Below the pieces are notes generated by a model that was not told where the DNA came from, ran no database searches, and saw nothing but the letters and a program-made list of their open reading frames with translations. Positions 24,417 to 36,216 of a stretch of DNA of 64,000 nucleotides are shown here, one piece after another. The position numbers were made by a program, and so were the translations under genes. The DNA is from Xylona heveae TC161 (lineage: Eukaryota > Ascomycota > Xylonomycetes > Xylonales > Xylonaceae). The DNA lies in the NCBI RefSeq assembly GCF_001619985.1, contig NW_017264197.1, positions 744,001 to 808,000 of the forward strand. The letters are read 5' to 3'. Positions within the stretch are counted from its first letter, which is position 1. The number at the start of each line of letters is the position of its first letter.

Positions 24417-24905
24417 TTTGGCTGGAGCTGGCGAATGTCCAGGGAAGATTGCTGGTTGTCAAATTAGAAGTTTGAACGGCCCATCTGTTCATGGCAGCTA
24501 CATGTGATGGGCACAACAAATATTCACTGGTCTTCCTCGTCATCGTCAACCAGAACGTTACCCTGGACTGAGAAATTTAAACCGCCCTATAAGTCTCTAA
24601 CTATACCTAAGCTATCCCATCGTCCAAGATGCATTTTGAGAATGTTATTTGCCAGGAGCATCTAACTTATGGGAAATATATATACTTATTACATTTCTAC
24701 TTGATCAACCGACAGGATAGAAAGATATCCATAATTTAAGAGCCCTCATCAATGCGTTTCTTTGCCTCCAAAATGTTTCGTCAAAATGCTCTCCTAAACG
24801 CCAATTCTATTTACCCAAAATTGCAACCATAGCGCAAGCGGGTAGGAAGTGGAGCCGCTAACTCTAGTACTTAGAGAATTTACATATGCCTATCATTTGT
24901 GGAAA
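24417..24905. other. Intergenic: RRM gene promoter and VPS9 gene 3' UTR
   Basis: 489 bp between two minus-strand genes, A/T-rich toward the VPS9-gene stop. No gene seen. Confidence 0.5.
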
Positions 24906-27449
24906 CTAAACAGCGCCCAACTCTTTGAGCACGCCAGCCAGCCGCCGATAATCTCTCAGCAGCTCGGAAATCTCGCCAATCTTAAGCTCGCCGGGATTGC
25001 TCACCTCCATGAACCGTTCAATCGGTGGCGAGACCTTAGGAAGCGGCCTGGCTTGCGGCAGAGGAGATGCAGCAGGCTATCAAGCACAATTTGTTAGAAT
25101 TGGATTGACGCTTAGGATGTTGGATAAATACTCACCGAGTCTCTTTCTGTCTCAAACAATGAACCTGTCTCCGCTACTCCCTTCGGCGGCTGATGGCCTA
25201 ATTCCTTGGACTTTTCCGCGGCGCTGGAAAGCACAGGCGGAGTTGTGGAACTAGTTCTACCAAACCCACGCATCATACTCATACCGGCCAGCCGGTTCAA
25301 AGGATTTAAAGTATTCCCAAGATTTCTCATTGATTCTACTGCTGCATTTGCTGAAGCAGAGGGCGGCGGGGCGGAACGAGTGCCTGCATTTGGGAACCCA
25401 CGTTCTTTTGATTCTGTTAGCTCCTCCGAGAAGGGCAGTTTCTTGCCACTTCCTCCACTTCCTCTGCTGTCGATGCTCCTCTCTCTAGCCATATGAATAT
25501 CAGGGAAGGAAGCGTTTCCTCCGTCAAAGGTAGATGACCCAACTCCGGGCAGACCGTCAGTTTGCTCAAGTAAGGAGCTGGCCGCACTCAAATTGCCCTC
25601 CTCCTCAGCCGGTAGCTGGGGAGTGCTGACTAACTTGCGTGCTTCGTCGAGTGTCTTGGGCATGAAGACAGATCTGTTCTCCCCATTGGCTCCAGTCAAT
25701 TGCTGTTCTTTTAGGCGACCAAAGAGGAACTTGTAGCTCGTCTCCAACGTGTTGCTGATATTTTTGAAGCTTTGGTCAGCCGTGTTAATGACAGCATCAC
25801 TTGCTGCTCCGAATGGGTTGCTGCCAGGTTGAAGCAGGCTGCTGAGTCGTCGTTGAGGAGTAGGAGTACGGCTAGCTCCCTCAGACAAAGGTGAGTTCCG
25901 CATAGGTCGACTGGACCCAGAAGGTGCCGGAGTTGCGACTTCGGGGGTGGTCGCGGGCGGCAGCAATTGGGAAGGTGATGGTTGTGTTAGGGAGGTCCGC
26001 TCGGACTTCTCAAATTTAGACGTTGACAGGCGGCCCGGTGGTTCTGAGGGAACTCGATATGCCTCCTCGGCTCTTAAACTAGGTAAATCCACCGTCTCAA
26101 GAAACGTTATGGCAGCTTCAAGGTTGGTCAGACAGTATGCAGCTTCCCCGTCCATCTTACTCAAAGAGCGGAAGCGTTGAATGAAGTGAAGATCGCTAAC
26201 AACGCTCAGGTCTTCTGCTGGAGAGGTGATCAATGTATAGATAAGCGTAGGCATGATCTCGTCGGCGGAAGACGACGAAGGGAAGGATTTTGACAATGTT
26301 TCCACAATACTCTTGTGCACGGCCGTCAAATGATGCAGTTTGCCCAATGGATATTTTTCCTGGTTCATTTTGGCAAGCTCATCCCTCGCTCGCGCGAGAT
26401 CATCTCGAATCTTGTTCTCCTTTTCTTCCGGGCCCGACTCACCGAATGCTGAGCCAACTTCAATACCAAGATCATTCAGCCCGATCCCAACGACCGATAA
26501 AGCTGCTATTCGAGATCGGAGCTTTTCATCATTGGCCTCATCCTGAGTACTGCGATGTCGCCAAATCCTATCATAGATATTTTCGCATACCCTGCGTTCC
26601 ACAGCCTCTTCTAAGATGATTCGTTTCTGCTCCAGGCGCCGCCGCGCTTTGCGCTTGTCCGTGATTTCCGTACTCGTTAGCATCTGCTGCGATGCATTTG
26701 GATCTTCTTGAGATTTTGTTTGCTCTTCCGTAGATGCATGCTTGCCTCCTAGTTTTGACAGAGTTGATCCTTTTGTCGTTGTAGGCGGGTGTTCTGTTCG
26801 TCGCATTGACGACAACGCGGAGATGTGTGTAGCAATAGTGGCTGATGCCCGTATATAGAATTCTTGGAACAGCTCTGAAAGTCTATCGATAGAGGGTGGT
26901 GTTGGATGAACTTTGGCAGACAATGAATCGACAAACCTAAGTTGAACTTGTCAGTAGGGGATATTTCTGCGCATCACAAGAGCACGGTTTCTCTTACCGA
27001 TCGCTCAAGCTTAAGAGCTCAACCGGTAGATCGGTTCCGTCACCAGGAAGATGTGAGCCAGTCGGAGAGCTAACCAAGTCATCATCTACCGCGGCATGAT
27101 GGTTCGACTCTCCTCCGACGAAGATATCATCTTTTTCTGGTCGATGATCTCCATCCGGTTTATCCGGACTGAGAACCTCCGGGATCGTGCCTGCATGAAG
27201 AGTAGTGGCTCGGGTGCGTGACAATGGACTTGGTCCAGCAGGTTCTAGGCGGGAGAAAGATCGGGAGATATGCAAAGGCCTTGGGCGTCGAGGCTCTTGT
27301 TCATTCTGTTGTTGCGCACTCAGCACGGACATCAACGGATCTGTAGAATTGGAGGACGATCAGCCTTCTTTCCTCAAAACAGAAGCCAAGGGCCACAGTC
27401 TTAACAGATAATAAAAAAAAGGCTTGAACCATTTCGTACCTTCGGACAT
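24906..27449 (-). CDS. VPS9-domain Rab5 guanine nucleotide exchange factor
   Basis: Predicted GEF for Rab5/Vps21-type GTPases in endosomal fusion. Exons 27440-27449, 26998-27340, 25136-26936 and 24906-25076; 774 residues. The initiator exon is only 10 nt (ATGTCCGAAG, donor GTACGA), and joins to give [15 protein letters not shown]. The N-terminal ~115 residues are disordered. A helical region follows ([30 protein letters not shown]). The VPS9 domain lies around residues 270-390 with [43 protein letters not shown] and [20 protein letters not shown]. The C-terminus is long and Ser/Pro-rich, ending in a short helical segment ([19 protein letters not shown]). No CUE domain is visible, so it resembles Muk1 more than Vps9 proper. 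Confidence 0.88.
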
Positions 27450-28129
27450 TATCCACTGGTGATAGATCAAAATTGCGTTGCCAACAATATATCTTGCTTC
27501 CAGACGTGAAGCTGTTATTGAGCACGAGACCGAGTCTCGCAGGACCTAAAAGCAATGCAATGTTCAAAGATGGGTGCTCTCTAGGTGCTCATAACGCCAT
27601 AAAATGCAATAAGTTCAAACGGACAATTTATGAGATCATCCAGCAGGTGTATAGAGAGCAAATGGCAGTGTGAGAAGCGTTCAATGCCGGATCTCGACCT
27701 CTCATGTCACAATAGGGTAACCCAACTGACGCAGCTTCAGTACGGAGAGAATCGTCGGAAGTTGCGTACATGAGACCAAAGGGACTAATCCGGTATGTGC
27801 CGCTCCGGCCCGTGCTCCCCTTGCTCACGCGGGATAAACCGTTTAAGGGACCAAGTAACACTAACCGAGAGACTTGTGATGTTATTGGGGAAGTGCGAGA
27901 TATGAAATGCGCAGGTACTTTGTCGATACCTAACATTGCACAACGCGTAGTGGACTTGGAAAGTACAGTCTTCGACCGCCCTGAAACGGCTAAGCTCATC
28001 ACCTGCACTTCTCAACGTCGTCATTCGTCTTTCGCTTGAGCTTGACTTGCTATCGCGATATCGCCTCCGCCTTCTCCATTCTAGGCGTCAACGACGCTCC
28101 TCAATGTCAATGTGAATTTGAGCTGCAGC
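27450..28129. other. Divergent intergenic region VPS9-domain gene / ATG15
   Basis: 680 bp head-to-head. Contains C/T-rich sequence before ATG15. Short frames on both strands lack family features. No gene seen. Confidence 0.5.
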
Positions 28130-30114
28130 ATGATTTGGCTCAACTACGCGCGTTGGCCATCACCTCTTCGGCTGGTGAATGGTCCACTTGAACTACTTTT
28201 TCTTTCCTTTGCTGTGTTTCTGTGTTGCATCTCCGTCGCAGGCTCCACTCTTATCAGCTCCGAACAGCCTCCTTCCTACAACTTACCTGTCCTTCCTCCA
28301 GAGGCGGGAACTGATACTGGCATCGGAGGAGATGCGGCGAGGCACTCCAGTCTACACGAATTTGTACGGTCTATTCTGAATATGCTTTATTCGTCGCTAA
28401 CCGCTCCATCCCCCTTTAGAAGTTGAAACACATCTTCCATCATGGAACCTATCTCTACCCAGACCTTCACATGCGCTTGGACCTTCCTCCCGGTGCACGA
28501 GTACAGGTCGATACGGATGAGGCCGAGCCTCGGGAGGAAGATCTGCCTCTGCGAGCTCGATCAAGGCCACTTGACATCCACCGATTAGTAGACCGACGGC
28601 CTTCGAGCGTTGAGGCATTGCTAGACTCGGCGAGACTCAGCGGCCAAGCATCTGTCTTATCACCGTTAGCTTGGACGTTAGATGAAGTTTCTGGCCCAAA
28701 CATCACCGATAAAGAGACTGTACTCAGCTTCGGCAGGATGTCTGCTGATGCGTATGTCCTCGAACCACACACTGGAGACTGGGAGGACGTGGGTGGAGGT
28801 TTCAACTATTCTCGGGACTTTGGATGGCAGACGGTCGGTCTCCGTGGACATATATTTGCTGATGAAGTCAACTCCACGATCGTCATTGCTCTCAAAGGAA
28901 CATCGCCACCGCTCTTTAACGGTGCCGAGACTGCTGCGATGGACAAACTCAATGATAATTTGTTCTTTAGCTGCTGCTGCGCCCAAGGCGGCCAATACCT
29001 ATGGACCAAAGTCTGCGACTGCTACTCTACAACGTATACTTGCAACCAAACCTGCCTTCGTGGCGCACTCAGAGACGAAAATCGCTATTACCGTGCGGCA
29101 CTTGATCTTTATGCCAATGTCACTGCGATGTATCCTGATGCTGACATTTGGATGACTGGTCATTCCCTCGGTGGAGCTGTGAGCAGCTTGATCGGACTGA
29201 CATACGGGCTGCCGGTAGTCACCTTTCAGTCGCCTCCAGAAGCTATTGCTGCTTCACGGCTCGGCTTGCCGTCTCCACCAGGCTCTATTCAAGGCTCGCA
29301 TCAGACAAGAAATTTCACTGGAGCTTACCATTTTGGCCATACAGCAGATCCTATATACCTTGGAACCTGTAATGGCGCGACGTCTGCATGCTCCTTAGCT
29401 GGTTTTGCCATGGAGACCCAATGCCACGCGGGCCAAGAGTGCATATATGATACTGTCGAGGACTTTGGCTGGCGACCTGGTGTGGGTAATCATAGAATCA
29501 AAATTGTTCTCCGCGATGTTCTCGAGGCCTACGACAGCGTGCCAGAATGCAAACCAAACTTGGAGTGCGTGGATTGTTATAATTGGAAATTTTTTGAGAG
29601 CAACGGCTCTGACAGTACAACTACATCGACGACCACTACATCAAAAACTCGGACTCGGACGAGCACATGTCAAACGCCTGGATGGTGGGGCTGTTTAGAC
29701 GAAAGCACGACGACTACGTCCACCACTACTACATCAGATCCCCCCACGTCCACATCCACGACAACTTGCAAGACTCCTGGTTGGCTTGGATGCAAGGATT
29801 CTACCACGACATCTTCTGCAAGCCCAACTCTTCCGATAACTCTGTCATCGAGCACTGGACATGTGCCTACCATAACGCCCCCTCCATCGACCCCCACCTT
29901 GACCTCGCCCACGTCAACCGCGACGGACAGCTGCACCTCTAAAGCTTGGTTTGGGTTTATTTGTAAAGACCAGACTCAAACAAGCCAGAGCTCCTCCACT
30001 CCAGCTGTGACGAATCCAGCTAGCGGAGGCCCAGACTGTGTGCGACATGGCTGGCTGGGTAACTGCAAGGAATGGAAGACAGCGAACGAAGCATCGAATG
30101 ACGAGCTACGTTAA
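28130..30114 (+). CDS. ATG15: Autophagic phospholipase Atg15
   Basis: Vacuolar lipase that breaks down autophagic and multivesicular body membranes. Exons 28130-28363 and 28420-30114; 642 residues. I start at the first ATG ([11 protein letters not shown]); the GTG at 28112 is not used. Residues ~12-38 form the N-terminal membrane anchor ([19 protein letters not shown]). Family blocks: [36 protein letters not shown], the cysteine-rich SCCCAQGG, the lipase elbow [11 protein letters not shown] with catalytic Ser, [10 protein letters not shown], and [15 protein letters not shown] with a likely catalytic Asp. After [11 protein letters not shown] the tail is Thr/Ser-rich with four Cys/Gly-Trp-like modules (see the separate entry). 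SNF8-driven multivesicular bodies deliver Atg15 to the vacuole in yeast, which is a functional link, not proof of co-regulation. Confidence 0.95.
29669..30094 (+). repeat. Repeated Cys/GW modules in the ATG15 tail
   Basis: Within the coding sequence, four related short modules alternate with Thr/Ser-rich linkers: [38 protein letters not shown] and [13 protein letters not shown]. The spacing is 25-50 residues. Related tails occur in other fungal Atg15 proteins as I recall them, but copy number varies. Confidence 0.75.
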
Positions 30115-30521
30115 TTGCATCAGGCATTGTTTTTACACAGGATATTTGGCATCCTCGGAGTTTCTAGGACCCTCTCATAAATTTTTTCCCCTCATTAAGG
30201 CCTCGAAATTCTATACCTGAGCCTGGCGTTGTATTGAGTTTCGCAATTTTTTCTTGGTTTCTATCATCATACCTCGAGATAGGATCTCCATATGCTAGCG
30301 TTTTCGCACATATTGGCTCTTTGATTTATTCTCTCGTTCTAGACAACACATAGGACACAATTGGCGAATTCTATTAACGCCTCTGAAAGCCGGTACCACA
30401 ACACTTTTATGCGTACATATGGTGCTCTTTGTGAGAAGCAAAAATTGATGTGCGCAGAGCTCTGCGCGATATACAACCTCGTTAAGGAGCCATGGGTAGT
30501 TGTATTTTTGTCACCTTAGCA
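30115..30521. other. Convergent 3' region ATG15 / CDK11
   Basis: 407 bp of A/T-rich sequence between two stop codons on opposite strands. No gene seen. Confidence 0.5.
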
Positions 30522-32164
30522 CTATATAAGCTTCAATTGAAATCCAGCTCCAGCCTCTTCTTCGTCTCTGTTGGCGAAGATCCCACTAAAGTCGAGAGCT
30601 TCAGCATCCAGACGAGCTGCGTCCTCTCCGCGTTTTGGAGCGCTCGGGCTTGCTCGCCGGCGCCGCTTCTCTTGCCCTGCCTTTGAGGGGAAGGTTGGGA
30701 ACATTGCGGTAGGCTTGGGCTTGGGGTCTTCTTTGAAATATGGGTGGTTCAAGACGGCACTGGCGCTAGGTCTTGCCGCCGGGTTTAGAGAAAATAGAGC
30801 CGTCAAGAGTGACGTCCCTGCAGAAGTCAAAAAGGGGAATTTTGACCGAATGACCGAACCAACGCTGTATTGTAAAAAGCATTAGCAAAATTCTCATAGA
30901 CTGAGATTAAACCGGGCCGATGGGTAATCATTGCAAGACTCACTTTTGTTGCGTCCGTGGCAATCGTAGAGATCTGGCATTGGGAAGGCGCTTGAATCCT
31001 GGCCAGCTCTCCTCCGTGGGAATACCACAAAGTTCAAAGATCTGAAATTGTTTGGTTGGTAAGCCAGAGCAAGAAAATGTATATGAGCCAATGTCGCAAA
31101 GCATACCTTTGAGAGCTGATCGACCTCATTTTTACCCTGTAGGAGCGGCTCTTTCGTCAATAGCTCGCCGAATATGCACCCTATACTCCACAGGTCTATC
31201 GCGGGGCCGTAATTGGCTTCCCCCAGAAGCAATTCGGGAGCACGGTACCATAATGTAACCACAAGCTGTGTCATTTTTGGCGGAGGATCCCCAAAGTATC
31301 TGGCCATGCCAAAGTCTGCGACCTTCATTTGGCCACGATTGTTCATGAGTAGGTTCGAGGTTTTGAGATCGCGATGAAGGATCCAATTGCTGTGCAGGAA
31401 TTCGACAGCCGACACGAGCTGGAGCATCAGAGTCTTGGTCTCAGACGGTAGGAAAGGTTCTGCCATGTCATCTTGTAGCGTCTTCAAGTCGTGCTCGAGG
31501 AAATCCATGACGAGAAAGACACTGCAGATTTGAGGAAACAAATTACTATTAGTACTGCGGCTTTGTCTGACAGAAGGGGGCTTGATCAGCATGAGGTGCA
31601 CACTCACTCATCAAGTGTATCGCCAATTACTATCTCCCTTAGATTCAATACATTCGGATGTCGGGATTCCATCAGTGTCTGTATCTCTCGTAGACCGGTG
31701 ACTGGGAACCCATCGCTCGCATTGTCCATCTTGAGCTTCTTCAATGCCACCACTTCCCCTGTAGCCACCTCTTTAGCCCTGGAAACCCATCCATACGAGC
31801 CTTCTTCTATGTGATTCAGTCTCTCGAAATTGTCGAGATGGCGACAGGGACCCCATTCAGGTGCGGCGAACCGGAGCAGTTTGATCGGGGCAGGCGCAGG
31901 CGCATCCACATCTCTGCTGTCCCTTTCTGGAGAAAGCTTGCGCCGTTTTGATGGATGGTATGAAGAGTCGTCCTCGTTGTTTTCTGATTTGGCTGCTTGT
32001 GCAGCAGCTGCGGCTTCCTGTTGGCGGCGTTGCTCGGTTTCTTGGATTCGGCGCTGCTTCTCGGCTTTCGCACGCTTTTTCTCGTCCTTTTCTTGCCGTC
32101 GTTGCTCTTCCAGAGCAGCATCCTCTTCTTCATTTGCCCATCTTGACTTTGCTTTTGTCGCCAT
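30522..32164 (-). CDS. Cyclin-dependent kinase, CDK11/PITSLRE type
   Basis: Cyclin-dependent kinase likely acting in transcription and splicing. Exons 31608-32164, 31107-31521, 30944-31041 and 30522-30864; 470 residues. The N-terminal 100 residues are a charged coiled coil ([20 protein letters not shown]) with an NLS-like [12 protein letters not shown]. Kinase motifs: [12 protein letters not shown]-loop, VVALKKLKM, the PSTAIRE-position helix reading PVTGLREIQ (PITSLRE in animals), [31 protein letters not shown], and [13 protein letters not shown]. After splicing, [20 protein letters not shown] and the C-lobe end [18 protein letters not shown] are intact. The start ATG is the first in frame and precedes [20 protein letters not shown]. 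It shares a 232-bp divergent promoter with the NDUFAF7 gene. Confidence 0.92.
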
Positions 32165-32396
32165 TGGTCCCGCTTGGCCAGTCAATGCGTAGAGTAGATT
32201 TTGTGTTGAATTGCACTGGGTTGTATTACCAAGGTTCACTATTTATTGCGGCGCGGAGCCGGGAGGGTGTCGGCGGCGAAAGTCTCCGAGGTTGTTTACA
32301 GCTCTCCGGAGCTACAATACGTAACCACTGGGCTTCCTCCCGAGCTATGCGCTCAACAATCCATGCATCGACAAGTTTTCAAGCATCAATTCAGCA
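32165..32396. promoter_or_regulatory. Compact bidirectional promoter CDK11 / NDUFAF7
   Basis: Only 232 bp separate the two start codons, so both genes must share this promoter space. CG-rich around 32245-32275. No specific binding site is claimed. Confidence 0.6.
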
Positions 32397-34017
32397 ATGT
32401 TTAGGACTTTGAGGGTGTGTCGCCACCAAGCACCGCGCTTGAAGCGCCTCAGTAATGCTGGACTCTGCATAAGGTGGAATTCCGTCTCCTCCCGCAAGTG
32501 GTCTACTCCATTGGCCAAGCAGATTGCGGAAGCAATTCAGGTTGGTATCACCATGTCTCTTCTATTTCGAATATGCTTTTTCTGAAAATATGAAGACAAC
32601 AGGTCCAATTTCATTAGCGGCCTATATGCGACAATGCCTTACCTCACCAGATGGAGGCTACTACACTTCAAAGGTTGAAGGCCGCGATCAGTTTGGGCAG
32701 AAGGGAGACTTTATCACCTCGCCGGAAATATCTCAGACTTTTGGAGAGCTTCTAGGGATCTGGATAGTGGCGGAATGGATGGCGCAAGGCAGGAAAGGCA
32801 GCGGCGTTGAGCTTATTGAATTGGGTCCAGGAAGAGGGACACTGATGGATGACGTCTTACGAGTGCGAAAGCTTTCTGCTACGGCGAGCAAGCTTTGATT
32901 ACTGACTAGCCACAGACTCTCCGCAACTTTCAACCTATGGTGTCTAGTGTTGAAGCAGTCTATCTAGTTGAAGCCAGTCCGACGCTGAGAGAAGCTCAGA
33001 AGCGGCTATTGTGTGGAGACGCGCCCATGGAAGCTATTGACATTGGATACCAAAGTACGAGCAAATACTCACAGATTCCTGTGATATGGTGCGAAGACCT
33101 ACGTTTTGTTCCTAAAGGTATGGTATTCTTGGCTCAAAAGCACGGAGTGAGATGTTTATACTGACTATTTCGCAGGCAATGAGAAGGCGCCATTTATATT
33201 AGCTCATGAATTTTTTGATGCCCTACCAATACACGTCTTCCAATCAGTGTCCCAAGCGTCCAGCAAATCCAAGCTTATAACATCCTCCACAGCTCCCACC
33301 GCGCAGCAGTCTGAAAGGCCGCAATGGCGAGAAATGCTCGTCTCACCTACTCCACCCTCTTCTACTCACGAAATGCTGTCGACTCCAATGTCGCAGCGCA
33401 GCTCCAGTCAAGTTCCAGAATTTCAACTTACCGTCTCAGAAGCACCCACGCGTCACAGCGCTTTCCTGCCTGGGATATCCAAAAGATATTCTGATTTGCT
33501 CTCAAATTCGGAATCAACAATTGAAATTTGCCCTGAAGGGCTTGCTTATGCTCAAGAATTCGCCCGGCGCATCGGGGGTACACATAAAGAAGCCAAGAAA
33601 GCCTCAGGAGCAGCACTAATCATTGATTACGGACCGTCGTCTACGATACCCGTCAACTCCTTGCGGGGCATTCAGGCCCATCGGACTGCTTCTCCTTTTA
33701 CGTCTCCTGGTCAAGTCGACTTGTCAGCTGACGTGGATTTTATGGGACTTGCTGAAGCTGCACTCAAAGCTAGTCCTGATGTTGAGGTTCATGGACCGGT
33801 CGAGCAAGGCTCGTTCTTGTTAGCGATGGGAATCAAGGAACGAGCGGAGCAGCTAATGCAGGGCCAAAGTGAAGATAGTCGCAAGCGAATTGAAAGCGGG
33901 TGGAAGCGCCTGGTGGAAAGAGGGGTTGGTGGAATGGGAAGGATATATAAAGCTATGGCAATTGTTCCCTTTTCTGAAGGCAAGAGGAGACCAGTTGGAT
34001 TTGGAGGTGATATATAG
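32397..34017 (+). CDS. Mitochondrial arginine methyltransferase NDUFAF7 (MidA)
   Basis: SAM-dependent methyltransferase that dimethylates a complex I subunit (NDUFS2) during assembly; its presence implies a respiratory complex I. Exons 32397-32540, 32596-32862, 32916-33117 and 33176-34017; 484 residues. The N-terminus is basic and hydroxylated (MFRTLRVCRHQAPRLKRLSN), a mitochondrial presequence. Family blocks: GPISLAAYMRQCLTSPDGGY, GDFITSPEISQTFGELLG, SAM-binding ELGPGRGTLMDDVLR, YLVEASPTLREAQ, FILAHEFFDALPIHVFQ, ALIIDYG, and DLSADVDFMGLAEAA. A Ser/Pro-rich insert of about 60 residues follows VFQ, common in fungal members. The acceptor of the first intron is AAG at 32593-32595. Confidence 0.92.
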
Positions 34018-34632
34018 ATGGCTACTTGTGAAGATAATTAGAAAATTTGGTTCACTATTCAAGCAGCATTTTTTGCAATTGATTTCCTCGTTTTTATCTC
34101 TCATGCGCGGTTCTTCATTTGAATTTTAGAGTGATTTTGTGTCAAGCGATGACGATATAGCTGGCCAGGGCCCGATAAGAGGCTTTTTAGCCCCTCCTTT
34201 GAAAGGGCGTCGCTCAGCCTCTTCGTACTATTATAATGGTTTCTTTTTGATCAAACTCTATAGTAAAGCTGTTAGACTTGACTGAAATCTTCGTTCTTCG
34301 CCTTCTAATCAATAAACTTTTAACACTTTGGAGCTTTTGACGAGGAAGAGCACACAGGAAGACCCTGAGATGGGCAAAGTGGGGTCCAACCCCCGTCAAC
34401 TCTACTCTTTTTAGCTTCGGAAAGACGCGAGAGGTCTAAGAGAGCCATCATTACCTCATGTGCTCTCCAAATATCAACTCACTCTCGTGCCTTTTCTGAC
34501 TAACGACGACTTTTTCCGCGTGTTTAAAATATATTGCTGAGAGACATATCTGACTGTGCAGTTTTCTCGTTAATCGCATTTCACCCTTCTTAATTCACCG
34601 GGCTGTTTTGCCCGACGGAAATTGACTTGAGA
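34018..34632. other. Intergenic: NDUFAF7 3' UTR and promoter of the USP gene
   Basis: 615 bp between two plus-strand genes. No gene or RNA seen. Confidence 0.5.
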
Positions 34633-36216
34633 ATGGCTTCCTCACCGTCCCCGCCGACCTCACCAAAGCTGAGCTTCTCACCGCGTGCGCCTCCAGCCCG
34701 AGTCGCTTCACCATCGGTTGGGAAGACTGATAGCGCTGCGGTACCAAGTGTCGTTTCTCTTTCGACTGATGACTTGGAATCGCGAGATGGTCGGCGTCTT
34801 TCGATCCAATTTGCGCCTCCTTCTTCTTCCGACCTGGGGTTGCCCACCGGCACCCCGAAAGCTCTCTCTCAGGGTTCCTCGCGAAGAATGTCCTCTCCTC
34901 CGCCTCCATCGTGAGTCTCAGCTTTCCCGAATTGTCATCAATATTTGTCCATCCTTGCCCTTATAAAGCATTCTCCTGTCTCTCATTGTGCAGTGCAACC
35001 GTTCGCTTAGGATACTTTACCCCGCGATGATGCCGACGTATCCGCCTCGTGATCGTCGCGATTCATCGCAGTCTTTGGAGATGGTTCCTAAAATTTGTAA
35101 TTTGTCTCTTGCTAATGAATATGGCGTCTCGTAGTACCTTTGAAAGCCGTGTCTCGTTCGACACATTCGACAATCGCGATGCCAGTGATTTCTCTTTAAC
35201 GTTAAACTCCAAACATCGGGACTACCACTACAGCCGACGCTCCCGGACGTTCCTTTGCGGTACAGATTCTAATGACTATTCCGAGTTTGCTCTCGAGTGG
35301 CTCATTGACGAACTGGTCGACGATGGCGACGAGATCGTATGTCTTCGAGTGGTCGACAAGGATTCAAAGATTAGCAGCGATGCCAGTGTCGAGGAGGGGC
35401 GATACCGCAAGGAGGCTAGGAAATTACTGAATCAGATCATTGCAAAAAATACAGAGGAAAAGGCAATCAGTTTAGTGCTTGAGTTTTCCGTGGGAAAAGT
35501 ACACGATACTATCCAGCGAATGGTTGGTCTACTTTTTGAGAGCACAGTCGTTTCAAAGACTAACAGCTACAAAGATACGCATCTACGAACCCGCAATGCT
35601 CATCGTTGGCACTCGGGGTCGTAGCCTTGGTGGCATTCAAGGACTTCTGCCCGGCTCAGTTTCAAAATACTGCTTACAACACTCACCCGTTCCAGTCATT
35701 GTCGTTCGACCCTCATCCAAGAGAGAAAAGAAGAAGAGGAAGCGACTTGCCGATCCGAGCCGAAGAGGCTATGTGGATATCCTCGAAAGGAGTGGTGCTA
35801 AAGGAGAGCATGTTCTTGACAGGAAGAATCGGGATAATCTGGTTCCCGCAGCTCCAGCAACTCCTAATAACAACGAAGCCGCTGCCGTTGCCGCTGCTAT
35901 TGGCATCCCGTCTGCTCTAGAGCCTGAGCCGAGCCCGCTCTCAAAGGTCATGTCTGTCCAAAGTGATGCTACGACTAACGAGAGTGTCGGCTACGGTGAT
36001 GAGGGTATGGGAGTAATGATGAAGAGCCCTGAGCTCCAGAACCTTGACAGCCCTGTCATGAGCCAAAGCAGTGAGGATGAAGACGAGGGGGACTTCGATG
36101 CGATACCAGGACATTCTATGATTCCCGATTTGGCAGATCCAAGTGAGACGACCGTAGATCAAGCGGAACATCCTCCCCAGGTGCAAATTTCCCCACCGGA
36201 AACAAAGAAGGAATGA
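34633..36216 (+). CDS. Universal stress protein (UspA-like) family
   Basis: Cytosolic USP-domain protein; UspA folds often bind nucleotides, but the role here is unknown. My model: exons 34633-34910, 35135-35522 and 35575-36216; 435 residues. The first ATG gives MASSPSPPTSPKLSFSPRAP, a long disordered Ser/Pro region. The USP domain contains RTFLCGTDSNDYSEFALEWL, DDGDEIVCLRVVDKDSK, RKEARKLLNQII, and after the second splice IRIYEPAMLIVGTRGRS with the nucleotide-binding-type GxRGRS, then GLLPGSVSKYCLQHSPVPVI. The C-terminus is acidic and disordered with a basic patch SKREKKKRKRL. The 224-nt first intron contains a coding-like stretch (LGYFTPR and in other frames) that may be a missed or damaged exon; see findings. 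Confidence 0.82.

Noticed and set aside
28112-28129. Earlier start for ATG15
   Set aside because: It is a GTG codon; the first in-frame ATG is at 28130 and gives a good membrane anchor.
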